Shown piece after piece: positions 1 through 9,716 of a stretch of DNA of 64,000 nucleotides (positions within the stretch are counted from its first letter, which is position 1; every line of letters begins with the position of its first letter). The DNA lies in the NCBI RefSeq assembly GCF_025398735.1, contig NZ_CP104694.1, positions 5,979,465 through 6,043,464 of the forward strand. Direction: 5' to 3'. Below the pieces are notes generated by a model. It searched no databases. It saw only the letters and a program-made list of their open reading frames with translations, and was not told the DNA's origin. Position numbers and translations under genes: made by a program. The DNA is from Tahibacter amnicola (GTDB lineage Bacteria; Pseudomonadota; Gammaproteobacteria; Xanthomonadales; Rhodanobacteraceae).

Positions 1-1940
1 TCGCACTCCTGATCCCGCTTGCCTGGGCCGCCTATGCGCCCGGACTGAGCGGCGACTTCCTGTTTGACGATTTCGTCAACCTGTCGGCCCTGTCCGCCAA
101 CGGGCGTGTCGACAACTGGCCCGCGTTCTGGCGCTACATCACGTCGGGGATTGCCGATCCGACAGGTCGTCCGCTGTCGTTGCTGAGCTTCCTCATCGAC
201 GCGCAAACCTGGCCTGCCGATCCTTACCCGTTCAAGCGCACGAATCTCCTTCTGCACCTCTTCAATGGTGCGCTGCTGTTTGCGCTGCTGTCCCGGATCG
301 GCGCGATTCGCGGCATGCCCGCCGGCCGCCACCGGACCGCGGCGGCGATTGCCGCGGGATGCTGGCTGCTGCACCCGCTGCTGGTGTCGACGACGCTCTA
401 CGTGGTGCAGCGCGAAGCCATGCTGCCGGCCACCTTTACCCTGCTCGGGCTGCTGGCCTACGTGCACGGCGATCATCAGGTCAGTCTCGGGCACGTGCGC
501 CGGGGCCTGCTGTGGATTGCCGGCGGCATCGGCCTTGGCACGTTCCTCGCGGTGCTATGCAAGGCCAACGGCGCGCTGTTGCCACTCCTGGCGCTTGCCC
601 TTCGCTTCACCCTGCTGGAGCACCGCGAAGCGGTTTCCAATCCCGTCGCACGCCGGCGTGCGGACTGGATTTTCCTCATCCTGCCGTCGCTGGGACTTGT
701 GGCGCTGCTGCTTGCACAAATTCCCTCGGCAATACGCATCGCCGAATCGGTTCGCCCGTGGTCGATGGATGAGCGCCTGCTCACCGAATGTCGCATCCTG
801 TTTGATTACCTGGCAAAGCTCGTGGTGCCGCGGCCGTTCACGGCCGGTCTCTACAACGACGACATCCTCGTATCCACCGGCTGGACAACACCGTGGCAGA
901 CGTTACCCGCGGTTGCCGGCATCGTCGGCCTGATCGGCGGGGCCATCTACGCGCGAAAGACGTATCCGGCACTTGCTGGCGCCGTGCTCTTCTTCTTTGC
1001 CGGTCACGCGATGGAATCGTCGGTGCTGGCCCTGGAGCTGTATTTCGAGCACCGCAACTATCTCTCGGCGCTGCTGCTGTTCTGGCCATTGGCCTGCCTG
1101 CTCACCGAACCGTCCCGCTGGTGGGGCCGCGGCGCCTGGTTCGCACTACCCCTGCTGGCGATGCTGGCGTGGATGACGCACGAACGGGCGACGCTGTGGG
1201 GTAATCCCCGCGAGCAGGTGCTGGTCTGGGCCAGGCTCAATCCGGATTCGCCACGCGCCCAGGTGACAGCCGCCATCGTCGAGATGAAACGTCATCGCTA
1301 TGAGCTCGCCGAAGCGCGCCTTTCGAAGGTGATGCAGAAATATCCCGACGATCCGCAGATCCTGTTCAATCTGGTGGGCGCGCGGTGTGGACTGGGTACG
1401 GTGGCACCTTCGGATATCGACGCCGCCGCGCGCGCCGTTGCACGCACCAAGACCAGCACCATGATGACGTTCCATTGGATCGAAAGCATGGTTTCCGTGG
1501 CGACATCCGGACAATGCGCCGGCCTCGACCTGGCGGTCCTCACGCGACTGGTCGAGGCCTCGCGCCAGAACCCGCGCGTGATGGCGGTAGCGGGACGCCG
1601 CCAGGAGCTCCACTATCTCGACGCACGCATCGCCCTGGGCAATGGCGACGGCGACGCCGCGCTGGCCTCGTTCAATGCCGCACTCGACGAGGATTTTCGC
1701 CTGGAGGTCGCCATCAAGCAGGCCGCCCTGCTGGGCGAAGCCGGTTTTCCCGACCAGGGCCTGGCGCACCTCGCCCACTACGACAAAGGGCCCCGAACGC
1801 CACCCAGGCAGCGAATGCTCATGGCGCGCATCCATGCATGGGTGCTGGAACGCCAGGGCTATCTCACCGGCGAGCTGGCACGTATTCGCGCCACGCTTGA
1901 GCAGGACAGCATCGCCAAAGCGAAACATCCTGCCACCTGA
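1..1940 (+). CDS. Multi-pass membrane GT-C-like glycosyltransferase with TPR-type tail (5' partial)
   Basis: The frame is open from the left edge (first full codon at base 3), so the true start lies outside the window; at least 645 residues are present. The first two thirds are hydrophobic segments broken by short loops. An acidic FLFDDF motif near the visible N-terminus resembles the catalytic Asp-containing first external loop of GT-C glycosyltransferases (TMTC/ArnT-like). The last ~250 residues are soluble and helical, with TPR-like A/L periodicity. Family knowledge suggests a polyprenyl-linked sugar donor and transfer outside the inner membrane, but substrate and target are not visible. 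It converges on the UPF0104 gene with only 22 bases between stops. Nearby pil genes make pilin glycosylation possible. An alternative is a polysaccharide polymerase-like protein. Confidence 0.6.
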   Translation, partial: ALLIPLAWAAYAPGLSGDFLFDDFVNLSALSANGRVDNWPAFWRYITSGIADPTGRPLSLLSFLIDAQTWPADPYPFKRTNLLLHLFNGALLFALLSRIGAIRGMPAGRHRTAAAIAAGCWLLHPLLVSTTLYVVQREAMLPATFTLLGLLAYVHGDHQVSLGHVRRGLLWIAGGIGLGTFLAVLCKANGALLPLLALALRFTLLEHREAVSNPVARRRADWIFLILPSLGLVALLLAQIPSAIRIAESVRPWSMDERLLTECRILFDYLAKLVVPRPFTAGLYNDDILVSTGWTTPWQTLPAVAGIVGLIGGAIYARKTYPALAGAVLFFFAGHAMESSVLALELYFEHRNYLSALLLFWPLACLLTEPSRWWGRGAWFALPLLAMLAWMTHERATLWGNPREQVLVWARLNPDSPRAQVTAAIVEMKRHRYELAEARLSKVMQKYPDDPQILFNLVGARCGLGTVAPSDIDAAARAVARTKTSTMMTFHWIESMVSVATSGQCAGLDLAVLTRLVEASRQNPRVMAVAGRRQELHYLDARIALGNGDGDAALASFNAALDEDFRLEVAIKQAALLGEAGFPDQGLAHLAHYDKGPRTPPRQRMLMARIHAWVLERQGYLTGELARIRATLEQDSIAKAKHPAT

Positions 1941-1962
1941 TCGATCGCTTCGGTCGAAGAAC

Positions 1963-2880
1963 TCAGGCCGTAGGCGGGCGGTGCGCGAGGCGGTGCCGCA
2001 GCGCCATCCACACGCCATAGCCCATCAGATCGCCCGCCATCGAACTCAGGCGGAAAAGCAGGAAAACCGCCAGTACCGCGTGTAACGGCATGTCCCGGCA
2101 ATTGATCAGGTTGAACGATGCCTCGGCAACGCCCCAGCCCTGGGGCGCAAAGACGGCGAGGTTGCCGAGCACCGCGGAGATCAGATACACCGCTCCCAGA
2201 TCACCGGGGCCGCAGGCCCTGGCTGTACCGAGCACGGCAACCGCCTCGCCACACCACTGGAAGATCACCGCCGCGCTGCTCCAGACCAGCACGTAACCGC
2301 AACCTGCCAGCAGCACCTGCTGGCGCTGCGGCCGCGCAAGCCGTCCCAGCAGAAGGACGGCGCTTCCGACACCGGCAACCCCCATCGCCAGTGCAGCGCG
2401 ATGCGCCAGACTGCCCGCCGGCAGCAGCAACGCACCGAAGAGGCAGGCGCACATGCCCGCCGTCGCAACGAGCAGGACCTCGGCAACGAACAGCTTTCGC
2501 ACATCCTGCAACTGGGCGTTACCCTGGACGGTGAGATCAGCGAAGCGGGCCGCGGTGTGCCAGATACCACCCGGAATAAAACGGGCCGGAATCCGGCGCA
2601 TATACACCGCCAGGCTATCCACCAGCGGCATTTGCAGCCCGAGTGCACGGTGAAGCCGGAACAGCGACAGCCCGACCACGACGTGGATCAACGCAAATCC
2701 CACGCTCGCCAGCACGCCGATCCCGACCGTGGTTGGTGTCAGCAGCGCTCCCAGCGCCACACGATGGCGGTACAAGTACACCGCAATGACGACCAGCGCG
2801 GTCAGCAGGAAGAGCCGTTGCGCACGCGCCAGGATCACCGGCCCGTGCTGTTTGATCCGGTCGATCAGGGAATGGTCCAT
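1963..2880 (-). CDS. UPF0104 / lysylphosphatidylglycerol synthase-type membrane protein
   Basis: A 305-residue protein with about seven or eight hydrophobic segments. It carries the two short signatures of the family: an R-FIPGG-W stretch near residue 100 and an APQGWGVAE stretch near residue 250, matching the PGG-G-xE pattern of the membrane half of MprF-like proteins and of archaeal AglD-like proteins. It lacks the soluble aminoacyl transferase domain of MprF. In glycan clusters such proteins are suspected of lipid-linked sugar handling; that role is inferred here. It is the last gene of a leftward cluster, 3 bases after the methyltransferase stop. Confidence 0.65.
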   Translation of the reverse strand: MDHSLIDRIKQHGPVILARAQRLFLLTALVVIAVYLYRHRVALGALLTPTTVGIGVLASVGFALIHVVVGLSLFRLHRALGLQMPLVDSLAVYMRRIPARFIPGGIWHTAARFADLTVQGNAQLQDVRKLFVAEVLLVATAGMCACLFGALLLPAGSLAHRAALAMGVAGVGSAVLLLGRLARPQRQQVLLAGCGYVLVWSSAAVIFQWCGEAVAVLGTARACGPGDLGAVYLISAVLGNLAVFAPQGWGVAEASFNLINCRDMPLHAVLAVFLLFRLSSMAGDLMGYGVWMALRHRLAHRPPTA

Positions 2881-2883
2881 GCG

Positions 2884-3627
2884 TCAGCCGCGCCATTGCG
2901 CGTGCAGGACATAGCCGTCGCCCACATCCGCGCCAAAGGTGGCGCGCTGGAGGACGAAGAATGGCCACAGCATCCAGGGGCGCATGAAGCGGCTCAGGCG
3001 AACGACGGTCGCCGATTGTTGAGTGCCGCTGTCGATGCTGCGCTCGACACTGTCGGATGTGGAAGGCGCCGTCCCGCCCTCCAGCCAGTCACCGACAATG
3101 CGGCCTATGTTCCCCAGGGGGAAGCCATAGCACTGGATATTGACGCGATCGAAACCGCAGGACTGTGCCAGTTCGCGCAACTGCGCGCGCTCGTAGCGAC
3201 GCACGTGCCCTACGCGGTGGTCGCCCGGGCCGAACTTGCGCTGATGTGCCGGCACCGTGGCAAGCAGACGGCCGTCCGGCTTCAGCTTTCGTGTCCAGGA
3301 CGCCAGCGCGCCGCGATCATCCACGATGTGCTCGAGCACCTCGAAAGCTATCAGATAGTCGACCGACGCGTCGGCAATGTCGTCCAGCGAATCGACCACC
3401 GTGACGCAGGGATTGTCCGCAAAACGCACGCGCAACGCCGCACGCGTGTCGTCACCCAGGTCATAGAGGATGCCTCTGTGCCCGGCCTGCAGGAAGCGCT
3501 GCGTCATTTCGCCGGTGCCTGCGCCGACTTCCAGGAACGTGCCCTGTGGCCATTGGCGGATCACCGGCGCAATGGCGTCGGCGCGCAGGTGAAATTTTGG
3601 CGACCTGCCCCACTTTTCCGTTTGCAT
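2884..3627 (-). CDS. Class I SAM-dependent methyltransferase
   Basis: The chosen ATG (3627-3625) overlaps the asnB stop as TGATG, which implies translational coupling and gives 247 residues. A longer in-frame extension would lie inside asnB and looks like noise. Motif I is FLEVGAGTGEM (residues ~30-40), followed by an acidic YDLGDD stretch and a FEVLEHI motif typical of Methyltransf_11/12 proteins. A C-terminal hydrophobic segment could touch the membrane. The target is unknown; within this cluster a sugar, lipid-linked glycan or polyketide-like group is plausible. Confidence 0.75.
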   Translation of the reverse strand: MQTEKWGRSPKFHLRADAIAPVIRQWPQGTFLEVGAGTGEMTQRFLQAGHRGILYDLGDDTRAALRVRFADNPCVTVVDSLDDIADASVDYLIAFEVLEHIVDDRGALASWTRKLKPDGRLLATVPAHQRKFGPGDHRVGHVRRYERAQLRELAQSCGFDRVNIQCYGFPLGNIGRIVGDWLEGGTAPSTSDSVERSIDSGTQQSATVVRLSRFMRPWMLWPFFVLQRATFGADVGDGYVLHAQWRG

Positions 3628-5537
3628 CAGGCGCGATTTCCACTGAGATACGGCGCCGGGACCGGCTCGGCCTGTGCCGCTGCTGTCTCCTGCAACCCGG
3701 TCTGCCAGATCGCACAGGTCCACAGGAGCCACAAACGCTGCCCGTGGTCGACATCCCCTTTGCGGTGCTCTTCGACAAGACGGGTGACGTGCGCCGGATC
3801 GAGCAGCCACTGCTCCGCACGGCGACTTTCGCGCAATAACGCATCACCCATCTCACCGCGGAACCAGGTGCCCAACGGCACGGCGAAGCCCTGCTTGCGC
3901 CGGCGCCACAACCAGGACGGCGCCAGCGCGCGTACCGATTCCCGCAACAGCGCCTTGCCGCGAAGACCGCGAAAATGGCGGCCCGAATCCTGCGACAAGG
4001 CGAGCTCCACCAACCGGTAGTCCAGGAACGGCGAACGCTGTTCCAGCGAGTACGCCATTGACGCCCGGTCGGTTTTCACGAGGATGTCCTGCGGCAGGTA
4101 TACCAGCGCGTCGCGCATCATCATCTGCAGCAGATCGTCGCCATTGGCCCGCTCCGGCAGCGCGGGGGTGCGGTGGCCGCGTCCGGCGACATCGGGCGCC
4201 AGTCGCGCAATTTCCGCGTCACTGAAGATGCGCGGCGCAACATAGCCCGTCTCTCCCTCGTGCCGCGACAGCGCCGCCGAGCGCGCAAAAAGTTTTGCTT
4301 TTTTTAGATAACTGGAACTGTGGTGATGTAGCGGTTCCGGCAAGGCGCCCAGCAGCCTCTCCGCTGTTTTCTGCAGGCCAATGGGCAAGCGCGAGTACCA
4401 GCGCAACAACAGACGCCCCAGGTAGCGCTGATAACCGGCAAAGAGTTCATCGGCGCCATCCCCTGACAGCGCCACCTTCACGCGCCCGGCGGCCAACGCC
4501 GACACGGCCGCCGTGGGCAACAGCGATGCGTCACCGAAGGGCATGCCGATGTGCCCCACGACCAGCCGCGCCATGTGCGCGACTTCCGGCGCGGCGAACA
4601 CCTGGCTTTCGTGCCGCGTACCCAGGTATTCGGCCATGCGGCGGGCATGCGCGGTTTCGTCGAAACTCGCCTCGGAAAACCCGATGGAAAACGTCCGCAA
4701 CGGATGATCGCAATGTCGCGCGGCGATCGCACTGACCAGGGATGAATCGATGCCGCCGGAAAGAAATGCGCCGACCTCCACGTCTGCGACCAGGCGGTAC
4801 TTCACGGCGCTGGTCAGCAGCTCCAGCACGTCGTGCCCGGTAGCGGGTGCCGCGACCAGCGTTGAAAGCGACCAGTACGATGCCTGCTCGACCGCTCTTC
4901 CCGGCGACCAGTGCAGAACATGTCCCGGCAGCACTTCCCCGACGTCTTCCTGGACGGTGCGTCCCGGCATGGCAAATCCGTAACGGAGGATGTCGGCCAT
5001 GCTGTCGCGATCGACACGGCGTTGCCGTGCCGGCAGGAGTTTCTGCAATGCAGGCAGTTCCGAGGCGCACGCAAACTGCGTTGGGCCGGCCTGGAAATAG
5101 AGGGGTTTCTTGCCGAGGCGGTCACGCGCCAGCAACAGCGTACGTTCGCAAGTGTCCCAGAGCGCCAGCGCCCACATGCCGTTCAACCGGCGCAAAAACG
5201 AAGCCCCCTCGAGAATCAAGCCGGCGAGGACAACCTCGGTGTCGCTTTGGGTGCGGAAGGTCCAGCGCGCCCCGAGCTCTGCGCGAACTTCCTTGTAGTT
5301 GTAGACCTCGCCGTTGTAGGTCAGCCACCAGCGGCCGGAGGGATCCGCCATGGGTTGCTGGCCGTCGACCAGGCCGATGATCGCCAGGCGCGCCTGCCCC
5401 ATGTACCAGGTGTCGCCGTCGTGGAACCCGATTTCGTCCGGTCCGCGGTAAGCCATTGCCGCTATCGCGGAACGCGACCGGACACTGCCGCGCTCGGGAA
5501 CAGGGGATGGGTCGTAGAGGAAACTGATGCCACACAC
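3627..5537 (-). CDS. asnB: AsnB-type glutamine-dependent asparagine synthetase / amidotransferase
   Basis: A 636-residue two-domain protein. The start is GTG (5537-5535) directly before TGT, so the mature N-terminus is Cys, the glutaminase nucleophile. The N-terminal class II glutamine amidotransferase domain shows RGPDE and YNGEVYN motifs. The synthetase domain has the ATP-pyrophosphatase loop SGGIDSS and a downstream SGDGADELF motif. All key residues look intact. It reads left within a set of glycosyltransferases and a methyltransferase, so it may amidate a carboxylate on a surface glycan rather than make free asparagine; that is inference from context. It is 137 bases from the upstream GT4 gene and overlaps the methyltransferase start. 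Confidence 0.85.
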   Translation of the reverse strand: MCGISFLYDPSPVPERGSVRSRSAIAAMAYRGPDEIGFHDGDTWYMGQARLAIIGLVDGQQPMADPSGRWWLTYNGEVYNYKEVRAELGARWTFRTQSDTEVVLAGLILEGASFLRRLNGMWALALWDTCERTLLLARDRLGKKPLYFQAGPTQFACASELPALQKLLPARQRRVDRDSMADILRYGFAMPGRTVQEDVGEVLPGHVLHWSPGRAVEQASYWSLSTLVAAPATGHDVLELLTSAVKYRLVADVEVGAFLSGGIDSSLVSAIAARHCDHPLRTFSIGFSEASFDETAHARRMAEYLGTRHESQVFAAPEVAHMARLVVGHIGMPFGDASLLPTAAVSALAAGRVKVALSGDGADELFAGYQRYLGRLLLRWYSRLPIGLQKTAERLLGALPEPLHHHSSSYLKKAKLFARSAALSRHEGETGYVAPRIFSDAEIARLAPDVAGRGHRTPALPERANGDDLLQMMMRDALVYLPQDILVKTDRASMAYSLEQRSPFLDYRLVELALSQDSGRHFRGLRGKALLRESVRALAPSWLWRRRKQGFAVPLGTWFRGEMGDALLRESRRAEQWLLDPAHVTRLVEEHRKGDVDHGQRLWLLWTCAIWQTGLQETAAAQAEPVPAPYLSGNRA

Positions 5538-5674
5538 GATGTTGTCGCCCTTCGTTCAACCGGCGCCCGGGCCACCGACCGGTGCCGTCCAGTCTAGCAG
5601 GCTGCCGGGGTGCGGCCTGCGCAGCTATCCCGGTAATTCGGGCGACGGAACAGCAACGCGGCGACCGAAACCGG

Positions 5675-6883
5675 CTAGGGATCTCGCGCCGCAGCGACCT
5701 CACGCATTACACGATCGAACAGACCGGCATAGACCTCCGCCGTCGCCGCCCAGGTCCACCCCCGGTGCCCGACTTCCCGACGCGCCGCCTCTGCGCGCCG
5801 CTGGCGCTCGCCCGGTTCCGCCAGTGCCTGCGCCAGCGCCCGGGCCAGCGCATCGGCATCCCCCGCCGGAAACAACCAGGCATGCGTGCCGTCGCGCACG
5901 GTGTCGATGACGCCCGGAATTGCCGTGGCAATGATCGCCCGGCCCGCTGCCATGGCCTCCAGCAGCACATTCGGTCGCCCTTCACTGTAACTGGGGAGGA
6001 CAAAGATATCGCTGGCCGCCAGCCATCGCGGAACCTCGTCGGGAGCGACCGCTCCCTGGAACACTACCTGTTCCGATAGACCCAACGCATTCGCCAGCAC
6101 CTGCAATCGACCACGCTCAGGCCCTTCACCAACCAGACGGACACGAAGGTCCTGCCGATTCAGCTGCGCCACTGCACGCAACAGGACATCGACGCCTTTG
6201 CGCGCAATCAGGCTGCCCACGCAGATCAGCTCGATGTTCGCATCCGCTGGACGCGCTGCAGCCGCTGCCTCGACACTGTCCACGCCATTGAGTGCGACGT
6301 GGATCTTGTGACTGATTTCGGGCATGCGTTCGCGCAACGCGACGGCCATGGTTTCCGCCACGCAGACCACGCGCGATGCACGGGTGACGGCCAGACGCAA
6401 CAGCATCCGGTGGAGCGAAGATCGCGCCGCCAAGGTCACGTCATCGCCACGCAGCGTAACCACGATCGGCTTGCGGTGCGCGAATCGAAGCACGCCCGCC
6501 AGTGCGCCACAGATCGCCCAGTTCGCATGAATGAGATCCGCCCGCCGTGCCAGGCGTACCAACGACCAGGCCAGGCTGCCGAGAAAGAACGGCACCAGGG
6601 CCAGCAGCGCCGGCATGGCCTTGATGGACGGAATCACACCGCCGGGCGTCTGCGCCAGCAACTGCCACCGGCGCGGTGCATAGCGATACGCGTGCAGTGC
6701 TACGCCTGGCGTCGTAGACGGTGCCTGCGTTGCCGCGTCCGCCGGGCAGAGCACGGCCATGTCGAATCGTTCGCGCAGGGCGTCGACCAGTCTTCGCACG
6801 AAGATGCCGGACGAGGCGTCAGCGCCCAGGGGATACGAGGTGCTCAATACAAGAACACGCCGCCGCACCTGCGTTGCCTGCAC
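5675..6883 (-). CDS. Glycosyltransferase family 4
   Basis: 402 residues starting at GTG (6883-6881), 1 base after the GT2 stop, so the two are co-transcribed. The fold is GT-B: an N-terminal glycine-containing acceptor domain and a C-terminal nucleotide-sugar domain. The retaining-GT signature SEGRPNVLLEAMAAG gives the expected E-x7-E pair, and a CVGSLIARKG stretch fits the donor-binding loop. A short hydrophobic patch near residues 110-125 may attach it to the inner face of the membrane. Donor and acceptor sugars cannot be read from sequence. Confidence 0.85.
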   Translation of the reverse strand: MQATQVRRRVLVLSTSYPLGADASSGIFVRRLVDALRERFDMAVLCPADAATQAPSTTPGVALHAYRYAPRRWQLLAQTPGGVIPSIKAMPALLALVPFFLGSLAWSLVRLARRADLIHANWAICGALAGVLRFAHRKPIVVTLRGDDVTLAARSSLHRMLLRLAVTRASRVVCVAETMAVALRERMPEISHKIHVALNGVDSVEAAAAARPADANIELICVGSLIARKGVDVLLRAVAQLNRQDLRVRLVGEGPERGRLQVLANALGLSEQVVFQGAVAPDEVPRWLAASDIFVLPSYSEGRPNVLLEAMAAGRAIIATAIPGVIDTVRDGTHAWLFPAGDADALARALAQALAEPGERQRRAEAARREVGHRGWTWAATAEVYAGLFDRVMREVAAARDP

Positions 6884-6884
6884 G

Positions 6885-7739
6885 TCAATCCTGGCCTGGG
6901 CGGTAGGTCAGCGACGTGATCTGCTCGGAGATCAGGCCGATGAGAAAGACAATGACCGCCGCGCTGAGCAGCAGCGCGCTCATGTTGGTGAATCGGTGGT
7001 ACTCGTAGAACGTGTACCCGTAGTAGCCGAGGCCGGTAAACAGGAACAGCATCGATATCGGCATGAACAGCTTGAGCGGCGAGTACAACGTCGCGATCTT
7101 GAAAATGATCAGGAGGAAGCGCAGCCCGTCGCGGATCGGCCGGATATGGCTCTTGCCGACACGCCGCGCCACCGGGATAGGCACGTAGGCCACCGGGTAG
7201 GCGCTGCGGAAAAACGCCATGGTTATCGTCGTCGGATAGGAAAACCCGTTCGGCAGCAGGTGCAGGAACTCGCGGAATTTATCCGCGCGCACGACACGAA
7301 AGCCCGAGGTGAGGTCGTGAATGGTGTGCTCGGTCATCCACGAGGACAGCCGGTTGTAGACGGTATTGGCGATGCCGCGTCCGACTCCCGCCTGCCCGGA
7401 CCAGTCACGGGCACCCACGACCATGTCAAACCCGTCGTCCAGCCGGGCGAGCAGCCGCTCGATCAGGGCCGGGTCGTGCTGGCCATCGCCATCCATGAAG
7501 ACCAGGATATCGCCACTTGCCGCGCGGGCGCCGCGCTTGATCGCCGCGCCATTGCCCATCGAATAGGGACTGCTGATGACCTTCACGGCACTCGCCTGGC
7601 AGACCTCGCGAGTATCGTCGGTGGACCCGTCGTCGACAACGATGATTTCGTCGTCCGGTCGTGCCTGGCGCAACTTCGGCAGCAAATGGCGAAGTGCGGC
7701 CGCCTCATTCTTCGCGGGAAGGACTATGCTGATGGACAT
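6885..7739 (-). CDS. Polyprenyl-phosphate-type GT2 glycosyltransferase
   Basis: 284 residues from ATG 7739-7737; a longer frame upstream adds an unlikely basic N-terminus. The GT-A domain has VVDDGSTDDT and FMDGDGQHDP motifs, the latter being the metal-binding DxD region of DPM1/ArnC-like enzymes. After residue ~215 come two hydrophobic helices, as in GT2 enzymes that load a sugar onto a polyprenyl phosphate. Such a product would suit a GT-C acceptor enzyme like the partial one at the left edge. It is the first gene of the leftward cluster and is divergent from pilB. Confidence 0.82.
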   Translation of the reverse strand: MSISIVLPAKNEAAALRHLLPKLRQARPDDEIIVVDDGSTDDTREVCQASAVKVISSPYSMGNGAAIKRGARAASGDILVFMDGDGQHDPALIERLLARLDDGFDMVVGARDWSGQAGVGRGIANTVYNRLSSWMTEHTIHDLTSGFRVVRADKFREFLHLLPNGFSYPTTITMAFFRSAYPVAYVPIPVARRVGKSHIRPIRDGLRFLLIIFKIATLYSPLKLFMPISMLFLFTGLGYYGYTFYEYHRFTNMSALLLSAAVIVFLIGLISEQITSLTYRPGQD

Positions 7740-7915
7740 GAGGTGGTGGTATCCGGACCAGATGCGATCATACGCGAAGGCCAGCCCCCGCTGCCGTCGA
7801 CTCCGCCACGCCACGGCGCGGCGGCGGCCGCGCGCGGAGCCTCCGCCGGGTCGAGCTTCAACAGTTTGATTCGAAAGGGTTCTTGCAACTGCGTCACAGA
7901 TTCGTTCAGCCGGTT

Positions 7916-7943
7916 TTGAGCCCTGCCGGATTTGGAGTACATT
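7916..7943 (+). promoter_or_regulatory. Possible sigma-70 promoter for pilB
   Basis: A TTGAGC (7916-7921) and a TACATT (7938-7943) lie 16 bases apart, about 33 bases before the pilB ATG. The match to consensus is partial. The divergent gap 7740-7976 holds nothing else I can assign, and I see no convincing GG/GC sigma-54 pair. Only a weak call. Confidence 0.3.
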
Positions 7944-7976
7944 CTCCGTAGTTTCGGGGGTTTACGCGGAATTCCT

Positions 7977-9710
7977 ATGGCCACGATCAACGCTGCATCG
8001 CTCGCCGGACTGACAGGCGTCGCACGACGCCTGGTCACCGAAGGGTCGCTGTCGGAAGCCGACGCGCGTCGCGCGACGGAAACCTCGAGCAAGCAGAAGA
8101 TTCCACTGGGAACCTTCCTGATCGAAAACGGACTGGTCGACAGCCGCACCGTCGCCATTGCCGCTTCCGCCGAGTTCGGCGTTCCGCTGTATGACGCTGG
8201 CGCAATCGATTTCGCGCAGCTGCCGACCAAGCTGGTCAGCGAGGAGCTGATCACCAAGCATCGCGCGCTGCCCTTGTTCAAGCGCGGCAACCGGCTGTTC
8301 GTCGGCGTTTCCGACCCCACCAACCTGCGCGCCCTCGACGATATCAAGTTCGCCTCCAATCACACGGTGGAGCCGATCCTGCTCGACGAACAGGGCCTCG
8401 CACGTGCGATCGACCAGGCGCTGAGCCAGGGCGGGACCGTCGCCGACATGGAGGCCGACGCCGGACTGGAATCGCTGGACATGAATGCCGGCGATGAAGT
8501 CGACGATTCCGCCAGCAGCGGTGGTGGCGGTGTCGATGCTTCCGGCACTGACGACACGCCCATCGTCCGTTTCGTCAACAAGGTGCTCGTCGACGCGATC
8601 AAGCGCGGCGCCTCGGACATCCATTTCGAACCCTACGAATTCGAGTACCGGGTGCGTCTGCGCATGGACGGCATCCTGCGCAAGGTGGCCTCGCCGCCGG
8701 CCAAGCTGAGCCCGCGTATTTCTTCCCGACTGAAAGTCATGTCGGGACTGGATATCGCCGAGCGGCGCGTTCCGCAGGACGGCCGCATCAAGCTCAACCT
8801 GTCAAAGGGCAAAGCAATCGACTTCCGCGTCAGCACCTGCCCGACGCTGTTCGGCGAAAAGGTGGTGCTGCGTATTCTCGACGCATCGGCCGCCAAGCTG
8901 GGCATCGAAAAGCTCGGTTACGAGGAAGACCAGAAAAAGCTCTTCCTCGACGCTATCGAGAAACCCTACGGCATGGTCCTGGTCACCGGCCCCACGGGCT
9001 CGGGCAAGACAGTATCACTGTATACAGCGCTCAATATTCTCAACACCGAAGGACGCAATATCTCCACTGTCGAAGATCCGGTGGAAATCCGCGTCCCCGG
9101 CATCAACCAGGTCCAGCAGAACCAGAAGCGCGGCATGACCTTCGCCGCCGCGTTGCGCTCGTTCCTCCGCCAGGATCCGGACGTCATCATGGTGGGCGAG
9201 ATCCGCGACCTGGAAACCGCCGAGATCGCGGTGAAAGCGGCGCAGACCGGCCACATGGTGCTCTCGACGCTGCACACCAATGATGCCCCGCAGACGATTT
9301 CGCGCCTGATGAACATGGGCATTGCGCCCTACAACATCACCTCGTCGGTCACCCTGGTGATCGCCCAGCGTCTGGCGCGGCGCCTGCACGACTGCAAGGC
9401 ACCGCTGGTTCTGCCCCCCGCGGCACTGCTGGCGGAAGGTTTTACCCAGGAAGAACTTACCGGATTGCAGATCTTTGATGCAGTCGGTTGTTCTGGCTGC
9501 AACGATGGGTATAAAGGCCGGGTCGGCGTGTACCAGGTCATGCCGCTGGCCGAGGAGATCACCCGAATCATCCTGGCCGGGGGAAATGCCATGCAGATCG
9601 CCGACGCGGCCCGCGCGGCGGGCATCCGGGACTTGCGCGCATCCGCAATGCTCAAGGTGAAGCAGGGCGTCACCAGCCTTGCCGAGATCAACCGCGTCAC
9701 CAAGGACTAA
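7977..9710 (+). CDS. pilB: Type IV pilus assembly ATPase PilB
   Basis: 577 residues from ATG 7977; an upstream in-frame TTG at 7932 adds 15 residues that do not look like PilB. It is the hexameric ATPase that drives pilus extension at the inner membrane. Residues ~1-150 are the MshEN-type N-domain. The C-terminal ATPase has Walker A GPTGSGKT, an Asp box, Walker B-type VGEIRDLETAE and the His box LSTLHTNDA. A four-Cys zinc-binding set is expected near residues 455-520 (HDCKAP, CSGC visible). It is 6 bases from pilC, which receives the force. No pilin gene is in the window. Confidence 0.95.
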   Translation: MATINAASLAGLTGVARRLVTEGSLSEADARRATETSSKQKIPLGTFLIENGLVDSRTVAIAASAEFGVPLYDAGAIDFAQLPTKLVSEELITKHRALPLFKRGNRLFVGVSDPTNLRALDDIKFASNHTVEPILLDEQGLARAIDQALSQGGTVADMEADAGLESLDMNAGDEVDDSASSGGGGVDASGTDDTPIVRFVNKVLVDAIKRGASDIHFEPYEFEYRVRLRMDGILRKVASPPAKLSPRISSRLKVMSGLDIAERRVPQDGRIKLNLSKGKAIDFRVSTCPTLFGEKVVLRILDASAAKLGIEKLGYEEDQKKLFLDAIEKPYGMVLVTGPTGSGKTVSLYTALNILNTEGRNISTVEDPVEIRVPGINQVQQNQKRGMTFAAALRSFLRQDPDVIMVGEIRDLETAEIAVKAAQTGHMVLSTLHTNDAPQTISRLMNMGIAPYNITSSVTLVIAQRLARRLHDCKAPLVLPPAALLAEGFTQEELTGLQIFDAVGCSGCNDGYKGRVGVYQVMPLAEEITRIILAGGNAMQIADAARAAGIRDLRASAMLKVKQGVTSLAEINRVTKD

Positions 9711-9716
9711 GCAGCT

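Noticed and set aside
7740-7976. Sigma-54 promoter before the pilus genes
   Set aside because: I looked for the GG-N10-GC pattern and found no convincing match; only a weak sigma-70-like pair.
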